Shown: positions 1 to 9,103 of the stretch, piece after piece
Layout: every line of letters begins with the position of its first letter
Numbering within the stretch: the stretch's first letter is position 1
Position numbers and translations under genes: made by a program
Notes under the pieces: generated by a model
Seen by the model: the letters and a program-made list of their open reading frames with translations, nothing else
What the model was told of the DNA's origin: nothing
Database searches by the model: none
From: Lachnospiraceae bacterium
GTDB taxonomy: Bacteria > Bacillota > Clostridia > Lachnospirales > Lachnospiraceae
NCBI GenBank assembly: GCA_022774505.1
Contig: JALFLW010000069.1
Location: 1-62,814, forward strand
Direction: 5' to 3'
Length of the DNA: 62,814 nucleotides

Positions 1-364
1 CCGGTTTTTTCAGTTCGTTTGTCTTAGAGTTTACACTTGGAACATTACCGTTGAGATAAATATTATAACCCTGATATTTATCTGTTACTTCTTTGCCGTT
101 ATCCTTTGCCCATGCATTATACAGAGCGTCTACTGCTGCCTTCTTATTCTTGGTATTATAACCATCACGGCAGTCATACTTACTGGTCTGAAAACCAACC
201 ATTGCCTTAAATGCTCTTGGTGTTTCGGTATCAACTGCCTCTGTTTTTACCGTATTTTTGCTGTTCTTTGCACTTGCAGTATTAAATGTCATGCTGGAAC
301 CGAGAGACATCATCATTGATGCTGACAGCACCAGTGACAAGACTTTTTTTAAACATTTTTTCAT
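1..364 (-). CDS. Secreted protein of unknown function, 3' part outside the window
   Basis: Only the first 121 codons are inside the window; the frame is open at base 1. The start at 364 follows GGAGG with 8 bases spacing. The N-terminus is a clear signal peptide (KK, then a hydrophobic Leu/Ser/Met stretch, then TASAK cleavage site near residue 31). After cleavage comes a polar, Lys/Asn-rich chain with the segment FKAMVGFQTSKYDCRDGYN. This segment resembles YKAVMGYADVKWDWTGGN at the mature N-terminus of the secreted protein at 55169-55723, so the two may share a domain. I do not recognise the family. A cell-surface or extracellular location is inferred from the signal peptide. Confidence 0.75.
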   Translation of the reverse strand, partial: MKKCLKKVLSLVLSASMMMSLGSSMTFNTASAKNSKNTVKTEAVDTETPRAFKAMVGFQTSKYDCRDGYNTKNKKAAVDALYNAWAKDNGKEVTDKYQGYNIYLNGNVPSVNSKTNELKKP

Positions 365-627
365 TATAAATACCTCCTTTTACTGATGCAACAAGCAATT
401 ATTAAGTAAAACCCATCCTCCCATAATTTATAACGGAAACATCTCCTCCATTTGTTACTACTTTATTCCTAATGATTTCTTAACAAAAATACATATGGCA
501 TTTGAGTTTTTGCAGGGAGCAGACTGCTATGCCTTCCGGCACAGCAGCCTGCTCCCTGATGTGTTACTATTCTTACAGGATGGCACGGACTACACTCTTC
601 CTTATGCTCGTTCCCTGCATCATCCTA
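365..627. other. 263-base gap between two secreted-protein genes, holding one long hairpin
   Basis: The gap lies downstream of the Big2 protein and upstream of the edge gene. It holds a large stem-loop at 513-558 (separate entry). The remainder is AT-rich and probably carries the promoter of the edge gene. I could not single out a convincing -35/-10 pair there. Confidence 0.4.
513..558 (-). terminator. Long stem-loop after the Big2-protein gene, without a T-tract
   Basis: CAGGGAGCAG pairs with CTGCTCCCTG. Across one mismatch, CTGCTATGCC pairs with GGCACAGCAG with one A-C mismatch, around a TTCC loop. That is about 19 of 21 pairs. Neither side has a run of T after the stem in its own direction, so it is not a classical intrinsic terminator. 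It may act as a 3' mRNA-stabilising or Rho-assisted end. Confidence 0.5.
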
Positions 628-3600
628 TTATTTTTTTACTTTAACTGATTTCACTGCAGAATATCCGGAGTAAACAGTCTTTCCGTTTACTTTCTTAAAT
701 GCTCTGACACGGATAAAGTACTTCTTACCCTTTTTCAGCTTCTTGATCGTATAAGATACATTTGCAGTTTTTACTTTCTTTGCTCCCTTGAAGTTCTTCT
801 TTAAGCCATATGAAATCTCATATTTTGCACCAGGTACTTTCTTCAGTTTGAGCTTGATCTTCTTACCCTTTACATTCTTTGCAGACTTCACTGCTGATTT
901 AGCTACCTTGGCTGCCTTCGGAGTTGTAACGGTATTACCGCCATCCGGTGCTGCCGTTGCAGCAGGCCCTACGGAAACCTGAGGTGTGCTGCTTGGTACA
1001 GGGCTCTGACTTGGTGCTGTGCTTGGATTTGGTGTAGAGGTCTGACCTGCTGCCGGATTAGACGGCTTCGGTGTTCCGGTCGTAACCGGATTATCAGACT
1101 TACCCTGCACTTCTACATTGATCACCTTCTTAACATCCGGATTTGATACAGATGTGATCGTGATCGTGGTTGTACCAACACCCATGGCCGTTACCTGACC
1201 GGTAGAATTAACCTGTACGATCTTTTCATTTTCAGATACATATGTAAGTTTCTTATTGGTTGCATTGTCCGGCAGCACCTTGGCGTTGATCGTTGCCTTG
1301 TCATCAATACGTGTCAGAATTAAATCTGTTGCATCAATACCTGTTACCTTGACGTCTGACTTTTCAACAGTCAGAGTATATTTGCTGGAGCTCAGTCCGG
1401 AATTAGAATATGTCGCAATGATATCTGTGGTTCCAACACTGACAGCCTTTACATTACCCTCTGCATCTACTGTTGCAATATCCGGATCCTTGCTGGTCCA
1501 CTGTACTGTCTTACCATTGATGGATGTAGCATTTGCCGGAATATATTTTGAAGCATAGAGCTGGAAGCTCTCGCCCATGTTTACCTTACCGTTATTTACA
1601 GAAGTGGAGGTCACCTTAGGACTCTGTCCCTCCGGTACTTTCTCGCTGATCTCAGAAATACCTGTTGCTTCTACATCTGCAACAACTACTTCTGCACTTG
1701 CGATCTCATCTCCGATCGTTCCATCAGATGCTACCTTCTTGGCAACAACAACGATCACATCATTTCCGGAACGCTTTGTTGTCAGATTTCCCTGTGCATC
1801 GATCGTTGCATAGTCATCTTTTACTTCTGCTCCGTCTTTTGTCTCCAGAGACCATGCTACCTGTGGAATACCTGAAGCACTCTCTCCAATGATCAGTTTA
1901 AGAGGGATCTTATCGAATTTTCCCTGTATCGCATATTTTCCTTCTGCCATCTTTACCTTGCCTTCCGCAATGGCATCACGGAAGTCGATTTCCATATGGT
2001 CATTTTCAGCATCACTTGTATACTGATCTGCATTAACATAAAGCCAGAAAGACATCTCCTTGGTAGGATCGGCAGCTCCCATTACAGTTACCAGGATCTT
2101 GCCCTGCTTCAGACCGCTTACATACAATCTGCCTTTTTTGTCACGAAGGATATTGGCAACGCCGTCCTCGCTAAATGCACATTCCAGATAAGGATCTGCC
2201 AATGTAACAGGTGTATCACCGATACTCAGTGTAAATGCCTCACCGGTACGGATATGTACTACCTCATCAGATACAAGATTATATGGTTCATTTTCTCTAG
2301 ATGAACTCATAATGCTGAGATTCTCTACGTCCTTTGCGGAAGATACAACACGGAAAATGTAGCTCTTTCCCTCTACTGTCGTACCCGCCGGTCCCTTGCA
2401 CTCCAGTGTCAGTTTAAAATATCCTGTTCCTGCAAATTCAAACTGTGTAGGATCTTTAATGACACCTGTTCCTGTCAGATTCCATGCACTATCTGCAATA
2501 TCAGCCTGATAGCTTTTCTCAACACTATCCAGAGAACTCAGAGTGTAGCTGATCGTATATTTCAGATTCTCATCATTAAAATTATGTTCCTTTGCTTCCT
2601 CAAAAGCACTATTTCCTTTTTGATCAGAGTATGTCATCTTTGTGAGATCAAGGATCATCTTCTCATCAGATGCCAAACCACTCTTTTCAAAATAATAGAC
2701 ATCTGCGGTCTCGTTTCCTACGTTTTCTTCCTTCACACAATATGGTACATCTCCCATATCCTCTTCATCAAATTTCAAGGATACTCCACCGACATTCTTC
2801 ATATTCTTTCCCTGGAAAGTAAACCGGTATGTAACCTCTGAGTGTAAATTGGTATTATAATAATATTTGAATGTAATATCTACCGGCTCGCAAGAAGTGA
2901 TCTCTTCCTCTGCAGTTGTCACCCAGACCTCTCTGCTGTCCTTACTGACACGGATAACTGCAGCCACTTTCGAACTCTGCTTATTATCATCACCGATCTT
3001 TGTACCATATACTTCATAATCATAGGCAACGATTTCACCGTCCTCAACAACCGGTGTTTTCTCAAGAGTATTTGACCCTGTTCCGGCTGTCTGCACCAGA
3101 TCTGTTTCGATGGAGTCAACCTGGATACGTCCTGCATTTTCAGTCAGTGCAATATCACTATTCTCCTCAACCTCCAGTCTGGCTGTATGATTGTTGTAGA
3201 AAGTACATGCCTGTCTGTCAATCGCAACCTGATCACTCACAAGCTTAAAAGAGAATGCTCTCTCCTTCACATTGACCCGGATCTTCTCTACGGAATCCTT
3301 CTGTCCGCTGACATAAGCTCCGATCTCATCTCCTTTTGTCACTCCGGATGTAGTAAGCTGCATATCATTGCTGATACTGATCGCTTTTGTATTTTCTACA
3401 TCAAAGGAATATGTCTGATCATTGAGATATGCCGGCTCTACATCTGCATATAATGTAAGATCATCTACGGCACCCTCACAGTTGATCTCCTGCGTGCCCT
3501 TTCCATCTCCTGTAACAACCTCTACATTTTCTGCCTGCTCCTCGATTGCTTCCTTATCGAGAACCACACGGGTAGCCACAGCATTTTTGTTCTCAACTTT

Positions 3601-4017
3601 AATAACAATGCTTGCAGAATTGTACTGATATGCATTGGAAGCATTGTTGGCAGAAGCCGTGATCGTATACTGACCACTTACAGCATCTGCAGGGATCTTT
3701 ACCTTTCCGGAATATTTATCTACTGATAAAATACTATCTTCATCCTCCGCACCTGCATAAGGATAACCTGTCACAGACCAGCGTACATCCACATCCGCAT
3801 CAAGCGTAAAACAGACATTTGCCTTTGCTGAAATCTTCTTTCCCTCTTCCAGCACTGTAATATCCTCATTGTCCGTATGTGGTACGGCAGAGGTATCAAT
3901 GACTACATCATTCTTCTGATAGGCCACCTCTGCATTTGCCATATTCGGTACGGCAACCGTAGAGAATGCCATTACAGCTGCCATCGCAACAGCCGCAATT
4001 CTTTTTCTTACTCTCAT
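628..4017 (-). CDS. Large secreted multi-domain surface protein with Big2 Ig-like and C-terminal FN3-like domains
   Basis: 1129 residues. Residues 1-29 are a signal peptide (MRVRKR, hydrophobic core, NMANA cleavage site). The body is a string of beta-rich Ig-like segments; residues about 775-975 contain two recognisable bacterial Ig-like (Big2) repeats with the typical WTSKDPDIATVDAEGNVKA and ENEKIVQVNSTGQVTA cores. A Pro/Ser/Thr-rich linker follows (about 985-1040). The Lys-rich C-terminal domain of about 70 residues has an FN3-like pattern (YEISYGLKK, YTIKKLKKGKKYFIRVRA, KSVKVKK). There is no LPXTG motif or C-terminal membrane anchor, so it is released or held by charge. SD AGGAGG sits 5-6 bases before the ATG. 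A role in surface structure or adhesion is inferred from the architecture only. Confidence 0.85.
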   Translation of the reverse strand: MRVRKRIAAVAMAAVMAFSTVAVPNMANAEVAYQKNDVVIDTSAVPHTDNEDITVLEEGKKISAKANVCFTLDADVDVRWSVTGYPYAGAEDEDSILSVDKYSGKVKIPADAVSGQYTITASANNASNAYQYNSASIVIKVENKNAVATRVVLDKEAIEEQAENVEVVTGDGKGTQEINCEGAVDDLTLYADVEPAYLNDQTYSFDVENTKAISISNDMQLTTSGVTKGDEIGAYVSGQKDSVEKIRVNVKERAFSFKLVSDQVAIDRQACTFYNNHTARLEVEENSDIALTENAGRIQVDSIETDLVQTAGTGSNTLEKTPVVEDGEIVAYDYEVYGTKIGDDNKQSSKVAAVIRVSKDSREVWVTTAEEEITSCEPVDITFKYYYNTNLHSEVTYRFTFQGKNMKNVGGVSLKFDEEDMGDVPYCVKEENVGNETADVYYFEKSGLASDEKMILDLTKMTYSDQKGNSAFEEAKEHNFNDENLKYTISYTLSSLDSVEKSYQADIADSAWNLTGTGVIKDPTQFEFAGTGYFKLTLECKGPAGTTVEGKSYIFRVVSSAKDVENLSIMSSSRENEPYNLVSDEVVHIRTGEAFTLSIGDTPVTLADPYLECAFSEDGVANILRDKKGRLYVSGLKQGKILVTVMGAADPTKEMSFWLYVNADQYTSDAENDHMEIDFRDAIAEGKVKMAEGKYAIQGKFDKIPLKLIIGESASGIPQVAWSLETKDGAEVKDDYATIDAQGNLTTKRSGNDVIVVVAKKVASDGTIGDEIASAEVVVADVEATGISEISEKVPEGQSPKVTSTSVNNGKVNMGESFQLYASKYIPANATSINGKTVQWTSKDPDIATVDAEGNVKAVSVGTTDIIATYSNSGLSSSKYTLTVEKSDVKVTGIDATDLILTRIDDKATINAKVLPDNATNKKLTYVSENEKIVQVNSTGQVTAMGVGTTTITITSVSNPDVKKVINVEVQGKSDNPVTTGTPKPSNPAAGQTSTPNPSTAPSQSPVPSSTPQVSVGPAATAAPDGGNTVTTPKAAKVAKSAVKSAKNVKGKKIKLKLKKVPGAKYEISYGLKKNFKGAKKVKTANVSYTIKKLKKGKKYFIRVRAFKKVNGKTVYSGYSAVKSVKVKK

Positions 4018-4074
4018 AAAGAACCTCCTTTTTTCATTACCTTTCGTATAAAACGACTTATAGTTTACGGAACT

Positions 4075-4103
4075 AGCATACCATCTTTTTCGTTGCTTTT
4101 CAA
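4075..4103 (-). promoter_or_regulatory. Probable sigma-A promoter of the Big2 surface-protein gene
   Basis: On the minus strand TTGAAA (4098-4103) and TATGCT (4075-4080) are separated by exactly 17 bases, about 58 bases before the start codon at 4017. Confidence 0.55.
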
Positions 4104-4183
4104 GCCACTATCTTTTCGCCGCACCGGTCGCTCTGTCTGCAGATCCATTGCAGGTTCGACTCTTTCTTCCCATTTTCCCGCTA

Positions 4184-4212
4184 TTGACACACGCCCCCTT
4201 TTTCTCTAAAAT
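4184..4212 (+). promoter_or_regulatory. Strong sigma-A promoter of the sigma-like gene / mutY operon
   Basis: TTGACA (4184-4189), a 17-base spacer and TAAAAT (4207-4212). It lies 50 bases before the ATG at 4265. Confidence 0.75.
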
Positions 4213-4264
4213 CGGATTCACAAGACATTACTATATTATTATAGAAACGGAGATGGATTATATT

Positions 4265-5122
4265 ATGGATCAGAATAAATTACTGGAATGTATGGAGGAT
4301 ATCAAGCGGATCGCCCAGTCACAGGATAACCATATGACCAAGGAGGAGCTGCACCGGTATCTGTCAGAAATGGATCTGCAGGAATCACAGTTTGATGCTG
4401 TCTATCAGTATCTTGCAGCGAATGGAATCTCTGTGGCCGGCTTCCACCCGGCACCTGTCACAGACAACTCTCCGGAAGCCGCCAGTGCGGACACCGATAT
4501 GGCACAAGAAGCAGCAAAAGGCACCGATGCAGAGGAAAAAACCTCCTCTTCACACCTTTCCAAGGCAGAACGTAATATTGAACTTTTCCGCAGAGAAGTA
4601 TCTGCCCTGGATTTTCACAGCGACGGAGAGCTGGCTGTCCTGTGGAACCGCTTTTTATCCGGAGATGATGATGTCCGGGGCGAGCTTGCCAAGGAATATC
4701 TTGACCGTGTCTTCGCGATCGCCGACTCCTACAAAAAGCATGGGATCGCTCTGGATGAAATGATCGCGGAGGGAAATGTAGGCCTCATGATGGCTTTAAA
4801 ACATATCCGGGAGGATCCGGGGAAATTCCACCGGGATCTGGCACCGGATCTGGAACAGATCCGCTCTGCCATTGATGCTGAGATACGTCTTTCCGTTGAA
4901 AATTTGATCGATTCATCTACTATGGCAAAGGACTGGATGCATACTCTTCTCGCTAAAACGAATCTGCTTCGCGAAGCTGCGAAATATCTTGCCGAAGAAA
5001 ACGGCCATGTTGCCTCTATCTGGGAACTGGCAGAATATACCAAGCTCCCTTTGTCAGAGATTCATGATATTATGGGATTATCAGAAGATACCAAAAATAT
5101 TTCAAAAGAAAAATCATTATAA
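4265..5122 (+). CDS. Sigma-70-like protein lacking a recognisable region 4
   Basis: 285 residues from ATG 4265. An in-frame ATG at 4253 overlaps the GGAG and is less likely. Residues 1-100 form an acidic, flexible N-terminal part. Residues about 120-185 match sigma-70 region 2.1-2.2 in style (ELAKEYLDRVFAIADSYKKHG, then LDEMIAEGNVGLMMALKHI). The -10-reading part of region 2 is replaced by an unrelated acidic helix. Residues about 240-275 resemble region 3 (LREAAKYLAEENGHVASIWELAEYTKLPLSEI). No region 4 helix-turn-helix follows. It probably binds core RNA polymerase or acts as an anti-sigma-like or accessory factor; that is inference. It is cotranscribed with mutY, 22 bases downstream. Confidence 0.7.
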   Translation: MDQNKLLECMEDIKRIAQSQDNHMTKEELHRYLSEMDLQESQFDAVYQYLAANGISVAGFHPAPVTDNSPEAASADTDMAQEAAKGTDAEEKTSSSHLSKAERNIELFRREVSALDFHSDGELAVLWNRFLSGDDDVRGELAKEYLDRVFAIADSYKKHGIALDEMIAEGNVGLMMALKHIREDPGKFHRDLAPDLEQIRSAIDAEIRLSVENLIDSSTMAKDWMHTLLAKTNLLREAAKYLAEENGHVASIWELAEYTKLPLSEIHDIMGLSEDTKNISKEKSL

Positions 5123-5144
5123 CGATCAGGAGATATCTTAACAA

Positions 5145-6251
5145 ATGAAGATAACATCAGACGAAACAGAACAATTGTTAAAGTCTGTCACAAAGCCCTT
5201 GACAGACTGGTATTCCTCAGCCGCCCGGGATCTGCCCTGGCGTATCCCGGCAGGAAGCAATGTCCGACCGGATCCCTATCATATCTGGATTTCAGAGATC
5301 ATGCTCCAGCAGACCAGAGTGGAGACAGTCAAAGACTACTACCGCCGCTTTTTGAACCGGCTGCCGGATATCAAAAGTCTGGCACAGGTACCCACTGACG
5401 AGCTCATGAAGCTCTGGCAGGGACTTGGATATTACAGCCGTGCCAACAATCTCAAACGTGCAGCGATCATGATCATGGATGTCTATCAGGGTATTTTTCC
5501 GGATACCTACGAGGAAATCATCAAGCTTCCGGGAATCGGTGAATATACCGCCGGAGCCATTGCCTCCATCGCCTTTGGCCAGCCGGTACCTGCCATCGAC
5601 GGCAATGTCTACCGTATCTATACCAGACTTTGTGCGGATGATTCTGATATTACCAGAACGCCTTTTAAACGAAGTCTGAGACAGCAGCTTTTATCTGTAA
5701 TCCCCTCCGGGGATCCGGGCAGCTATAATCAGGCATGGATGGATCTCGGGGCATCCATCTGTCTGCCAGCCAAAACTCCCTTGTGTGATCAATGTCCTCT
5801 TTCCGAGCATTGTCTGGCTCACCTTCATAATTCCTGTGGTATTTATCCTATGAAACCGCCAAAGAAAAAACGCCGAATTGAAGAAAAAACCATATTTGTT
5901 CTGGAATATCACGGGAAATATCTGCTCCAAAAAAGACCTCCCAAGGGACTTTTAGCCGGATTATGGGAATTTCCGGCTCAGGAGGGCTTCGTTTCCATCG
6001 AACAGATTAAGGAGCTTCTGGCACATTGGGATACCTCGGCAGGAGAGATCGAACTGCTCGGAAAAGGAAAGCATATTTTTTCGCATATTGAATGGCACAT
6101 GATGGGCTATCTGATCCATCTGGATCAAATGCCTGCTCTGACACTTTCCGAAGAAAGCGTCTGGATCACGGCACAAAAAATGCAGAAGGAATATAGTATT
6201 CCCTCTGCACTGCGTCTTTATTATTCTAAGATTACCGATGCACTCTCCTGA
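5145..6251 (+). CDS. mutY: A/G-specific adenine DNA glycosylase MutY
   Basis: 368 residues, the usual MutY length. It removes adenine mispaired with 8-oxoguanine in base excision repair. Visible: helix-hairpin-helix LPGIGEYTAGAIA (about residue 127), catalytic Asp in DGNVYR (about 152), the four-cysteine iron-sulfur loop with C-x6-C-x2-C-x5-C spacing (about 206-222), and a C-terminal NUDIX-like 8-oxoG recognition domain (about 245-360; LLQKRPPKGLLAGLWEFP). It follows the sigma-like gene in one operon and converges with the DUF4340 gene after a gap of 8 bases. Confidence 0.96.
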   Translation: MKITSDETEQLLKSVTKPLTDWYSSAARDLPWRIPAGSNVRPDPYHIWISEIMLQQTRVETVKDYYRRFLNRLPDIKSLAQVPTDELMKLWQGLGYYSRANNLKRAAIMIMDVYQGIFPDTYEEIIKLPGIGEYTAGAIASIAFGQPVPAIDGNVYRIYTRLCADDSDITRTPFKRSLRQQLLSVIPSGDPGSYNQAWMDLGASICLPAKTPLCDQCPLSEHCLAHLHNSCGIYPMKPPKKKRRIEEKTIFVLEYHGKYLLQKRPPKGLLAGLWEFPAQEGFVSIEQIKELLAHWDTSAGEIELLGKGKHIFSHIEWHMMGYLIHLDQMPALTLSEESVWITAQKMQKEYSIPSALRLYYSKITDALS

Positions 6252-6259
6252 TAATCCGT

Positions 6260-7660
6260 TTATTTCAGTGAAGTAAACTGACGGATCACTTTATCGACCG
6301 CACTTTTATCCACCGTAAACTGCATAATACCATTTACACTGACACGATACAGATTCTGTCCGTCATACGGATACAGGATCACGGTCGTGTCTTTTTGTCC
6401 TTCTTTAAACCGGAACTGTGCCACCGGTTTATTTCCTGATACCTGCACATTTTTGTCGATATTTCCTCCCGGTGCCAGATAGCTGATCACGCTGTACGCT
6501 TTCATAAACGTATCGGAATCAACCGTCTTTCCGTTTGTCTTTACCGTATAATCATATTCTGTATCTGAATCCTTCTTCTTTTTCTTTGTGATATCAAAGT
6601 CATATTTTTTTCCTTTATAAGAAAGCTGCATTTTATTTAACTTCAGCTGATCTCCCGGATATAATCTCTGATATACATATTCCAGTGCATTAATGGATAC
6701 CAGTTTATCTACATTGGAAGTTTCCATGAGATAAACTCCCTTCTGCCCCTTCTTCTTCACATAATAACTGCTTCCTTTTTTCTTTCCGAAGTACAGAACA
6801 ATATTCTTCTTGGCAGTTTTCACTGTCAGTGTATAGGACGGATCATCAAATCCATATTTTTTATCCAGAGAAGCATTGTCCTTGTAGGTAACTCCCCCGT
6901 CAAAACTCATATCCGTGTAATTTCCAAACAGATTCTGCAGTTCATCCTTATCTCCGGCTACCGGCTGGCTGTATGGTTTCTTAACAGACCATCCGTATAT
7001 ATCCTTATATGGAGAATTTTTCTTATCATATTCTGCCTCAAAGCTTTTTCCCTTTTTGGCATCTACCTTCAGATATTGGATCTTATCTGCCTTCACAGCC
7101 GGAATATCCGGCAGACTCATCAGTCCCTCCAGATTATAGTCAAAACTGCTATACAGGGAAGTTCCTATCAAGTAGATCTTTTTTTCATCGCCATCGCAAT
7201 AGGCATATCTGCCTCCACCTGATAATGATTCCATTCCTACATAGATTTTTGTTTTTTTACCGGATTTATCTGTCACTGCCACAGTCAGCTGTGGCTTATC
7301 CAGATCATACCGGGTCAGATCATCACAGTCTGTTGTGACGGTTTTGTCAGCGGACACTCCTGTCATTTCATCTACCATGTCTGTAATCTTATCCTGATCC
7401 AGCGGAAAACTCTTATCCTTTGCAAGTTTCCAGTTTTTTCCGTCCTTCTCAAAGGAAAGAGATGCCTTTTTGCTTTGATATTCTACTGTCCGGATATCCT
7501 CTGAGGAAAGCTGAAACAGTTCCCTGGCCTGCTGGGCCTTTTTCTCTGCTCTCTTTTCTGCCTCCTGATGACGAACCAGCAGAAAGTATCCTGCTCCCGC
7601 TGCGATAAGTACCAAACAGAGCACCAGGAGCGTTACTGTCTGTCTTTTCTTTTTACTCAT
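6260..7660 (-). CDS. DUF4340 domain protein, membrane-anchored partner of a GldG-type ABC system
   Basis: 466 residues with one N-terminal membrane helix (about residues 8-28), then a charged coiled segment (HQEAEKRAEKKAQQARELF) and a large extracytoplasmic part. Repeated Lys-rich beta segments such as SYTLTVKTAKKNIVLYFGKK fit the DUF4340 pattern. It is the last gene of a four-gene operon with the GldG-like protein (3-base gap), permease and ATPase; this order is typical of this family of uncharacterised exporters. SD AAGGAGGAG precedes ATG. The molecular role is unknown; it is presumably an outer-face accessory of the transporter. Confidence 0.85.
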   Translation of the reverse strand: MSKKKRQTVTLLVLCLVLIAAGAGYFLLVRHQEAEKRAEKKAQQARELFQLSSEDIRTVEYQSKKASLSFEKDGKNWKLAKDKSFPLDQDKITDMVDEMTGVSADKTVTTDCDDLTRYDLDKPQLTVAVTDKSGKKTKIYVGMESLSGGGRYAYCDGDEKKIYLIGTSLYSSFDYNLEGLMSLPDIPAVKADKIQYLKVDAKKGKSFEAEYDKKNSPYKDIYGWSVKKPYSQPVAGDKDELQNLFGNYTDMSFDGGVTYKDNASLDKKYGFDDPSYTLTVKTAKKNIVLYFGKKKGSSYYVKKKGQKGVYLMETSNVDKLVSINALEYVYQRLYPGDQLKLNKMQLSYKGKKYDFDITKKKKKDSDTEYDYTVKTNGKTVDSDTFMKAYSVISYLAPGGNIDKNVQVSGNKPVAQFRFKEGQKDTTVILYPYDGQNLYRVSVNGIMQFTVDKSAVDKVIRQFTSLK

Positions 7661-7663
7661 CGA

Positions 7664-9088
7664 TTATTTTCTCCTCCTTGTAAACCAGATACCAAAGCCT
7701 GTACCGAGAAGTCCCAGCGGAACCAGGATCACCAGTACGATCGACCACATGATAGCACTTCCGGAACTCATTGTAATAGAAGAATAGGACAAGCTCTTTG
7801 CCTCAATAGATGTATTTGAGCTGCCATCTTCGGAATCGCCCAGCATGCCGCTGATCACATTTTCCATCAGATTGTCCTGCACCTCATTCGTTGCTATTAC
7901 AGTCAGTTTTGTTGTCTCATCCTTTTCCAGCGTATCCTCTGCATAAACGGCTGTTGCAAACGGTCCCGTGAGATCTCCCTTTTCCTTATCCGTATTCTGT
8001 GAGCTTGGATCCTTCTTTAACAGAGACTGCTTTGATGTCGTGAGAAGATCTGTCAACGTCAGGGTGCTTCGGAGTGAAGATTTCTTTGCTTCTGCGATTC
8101 CCTGAGACGATCCAATGATCACATAATCTTTATCATCAAATTTTGACATTACATCCGCACTTGTATTGATCGTAGGCACGATCCAGTTCAGATAATTTTC
8201 GTAATGTCCGGCACCTTCATAGATCACACCTTTTTGGATACTCATGCCATAGTATTTCAGGATCTCATCCGTATTCGGAGTTTCCTTATCTACATACCCC
8301 GGCATCAAAATGGCATCTCCGCCCTTTTTCAGATAATCCAGGATCACTGTTTTCTCACTGTCCCGAAGATCACTCTGCGGGCCAAATTCCAGAAGCAGCG
8401 TACAGTCATCCGGCACCTTTTTCTTTGTTACCAGCGAAATCTCTTCCACATCGACATTCATTTTTTCAAGAGTCTTGGAAAGCGTATCACTGATACTCTG
8501 CTCGTCATGTCCCGTCACCACATATATCTTTTTCTTATCTGTAGAAAGTACATTCTGAATCGCAGAAGTGACCTGTCCCTCTACATCCAGATACTGCTCA
8601 GAGCTTCCATAATAAGAATATTGATCAGAATAATACATTTCCTCATTTGAAACATATTTTGATGCTCCTGTCGTATTATCCACAACGATCACATCATTGT
8701 CAGAGACCTGATCGTCTACATACTTCTTGGAAAAATTAGGATAAACAACCGGATCCTTTTTTACCACCTTAATATGCTCTGATACCTTATTGTACTGTTT
8801 AATGACACGCTGTATATAATCCTGCTCTGAGCCATCCGATACCATATAATAAATAGTGATATCATCCTTGACATTCTTTAATGCTTTCTGGGATTCCCGG
8901 CTCAAGGTAAACAGACTGTCCGAAGTCAGATCCGTAGACAGATCCAGCTTGCTGAATGCAAGATTAATAATGACCACCAGTGCGATCACGATCACCGTGA
9001 TCACAGAACTATATGCTCCTGACCGAAACTGCCGGCTGGTAAATGAACGTTTTATCTTTCCCGGCTGTTTTTTATTATTTTCTGACAT
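7664..9088 (-). CDS. GldG-family ABC transporter auxiliary protein
   Basis: 474 residues. An N-terminal helix (about 25-46) and a C-terminal helix just before the RRRK end enclose a large extracytoplasmic domain. The segment KKIYVVTGHDEQSISDTLSKTL and the downstream FGPQSDL are typical of the GldG/ABC_transp_aux fold. In gliding Bacteroidetes GldG works with GldA and GldF; in Firmicutes the same trio occurs without gliding and its substrate is unknown. It sits directly between the permease and DUF4340 genes. SD GGAAGGAGG. Confidence 0.88.
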   Translation of the reverse strand: MSENNKKQPGKIKRSFTSRQFRSGAYSSVITVIVIALVVIINLAFSKLDLSTDLTSDSLFTLSRESQKALKNVKDDITIYYMVSDGSEQDYIQRVIKQYNKVSEHIKVVKKDPVVYPNFSKKYVDDQVSDNDVIVVDNTTGASKYVSNEEMYYSDQYSYYGSSEQYLDVEGQVTSAIQNVLSTDKKKIYVVTGHDEQSISDTLSKTLEKMNVDVEEISLVTKKKVPDDCTLLLEFGPQSDLRDSEKTVILDYLKKGGDAILMPGYVDKETPNTDEILKYYGMSIQKGVIYEGAGHYENYLNWIVPTINTSADVMSKFDDKDYVIIGSSQGIAEAKKSSLRSTLTLTDLLTTSKQSLLKKDPSSQNTDKEKGDLTGPFATAVYAEDTLEKDETTKLTVIATNEVQDNLMENVISGMLGDSEDGSSNTSIEAKSLSYSSITMSSGSAIMWSIVLVILVPLGLLGTGFGIWFTRRRK

Positions 9089-9103
9089 TGTGCTGCCTCC
9101 TTC

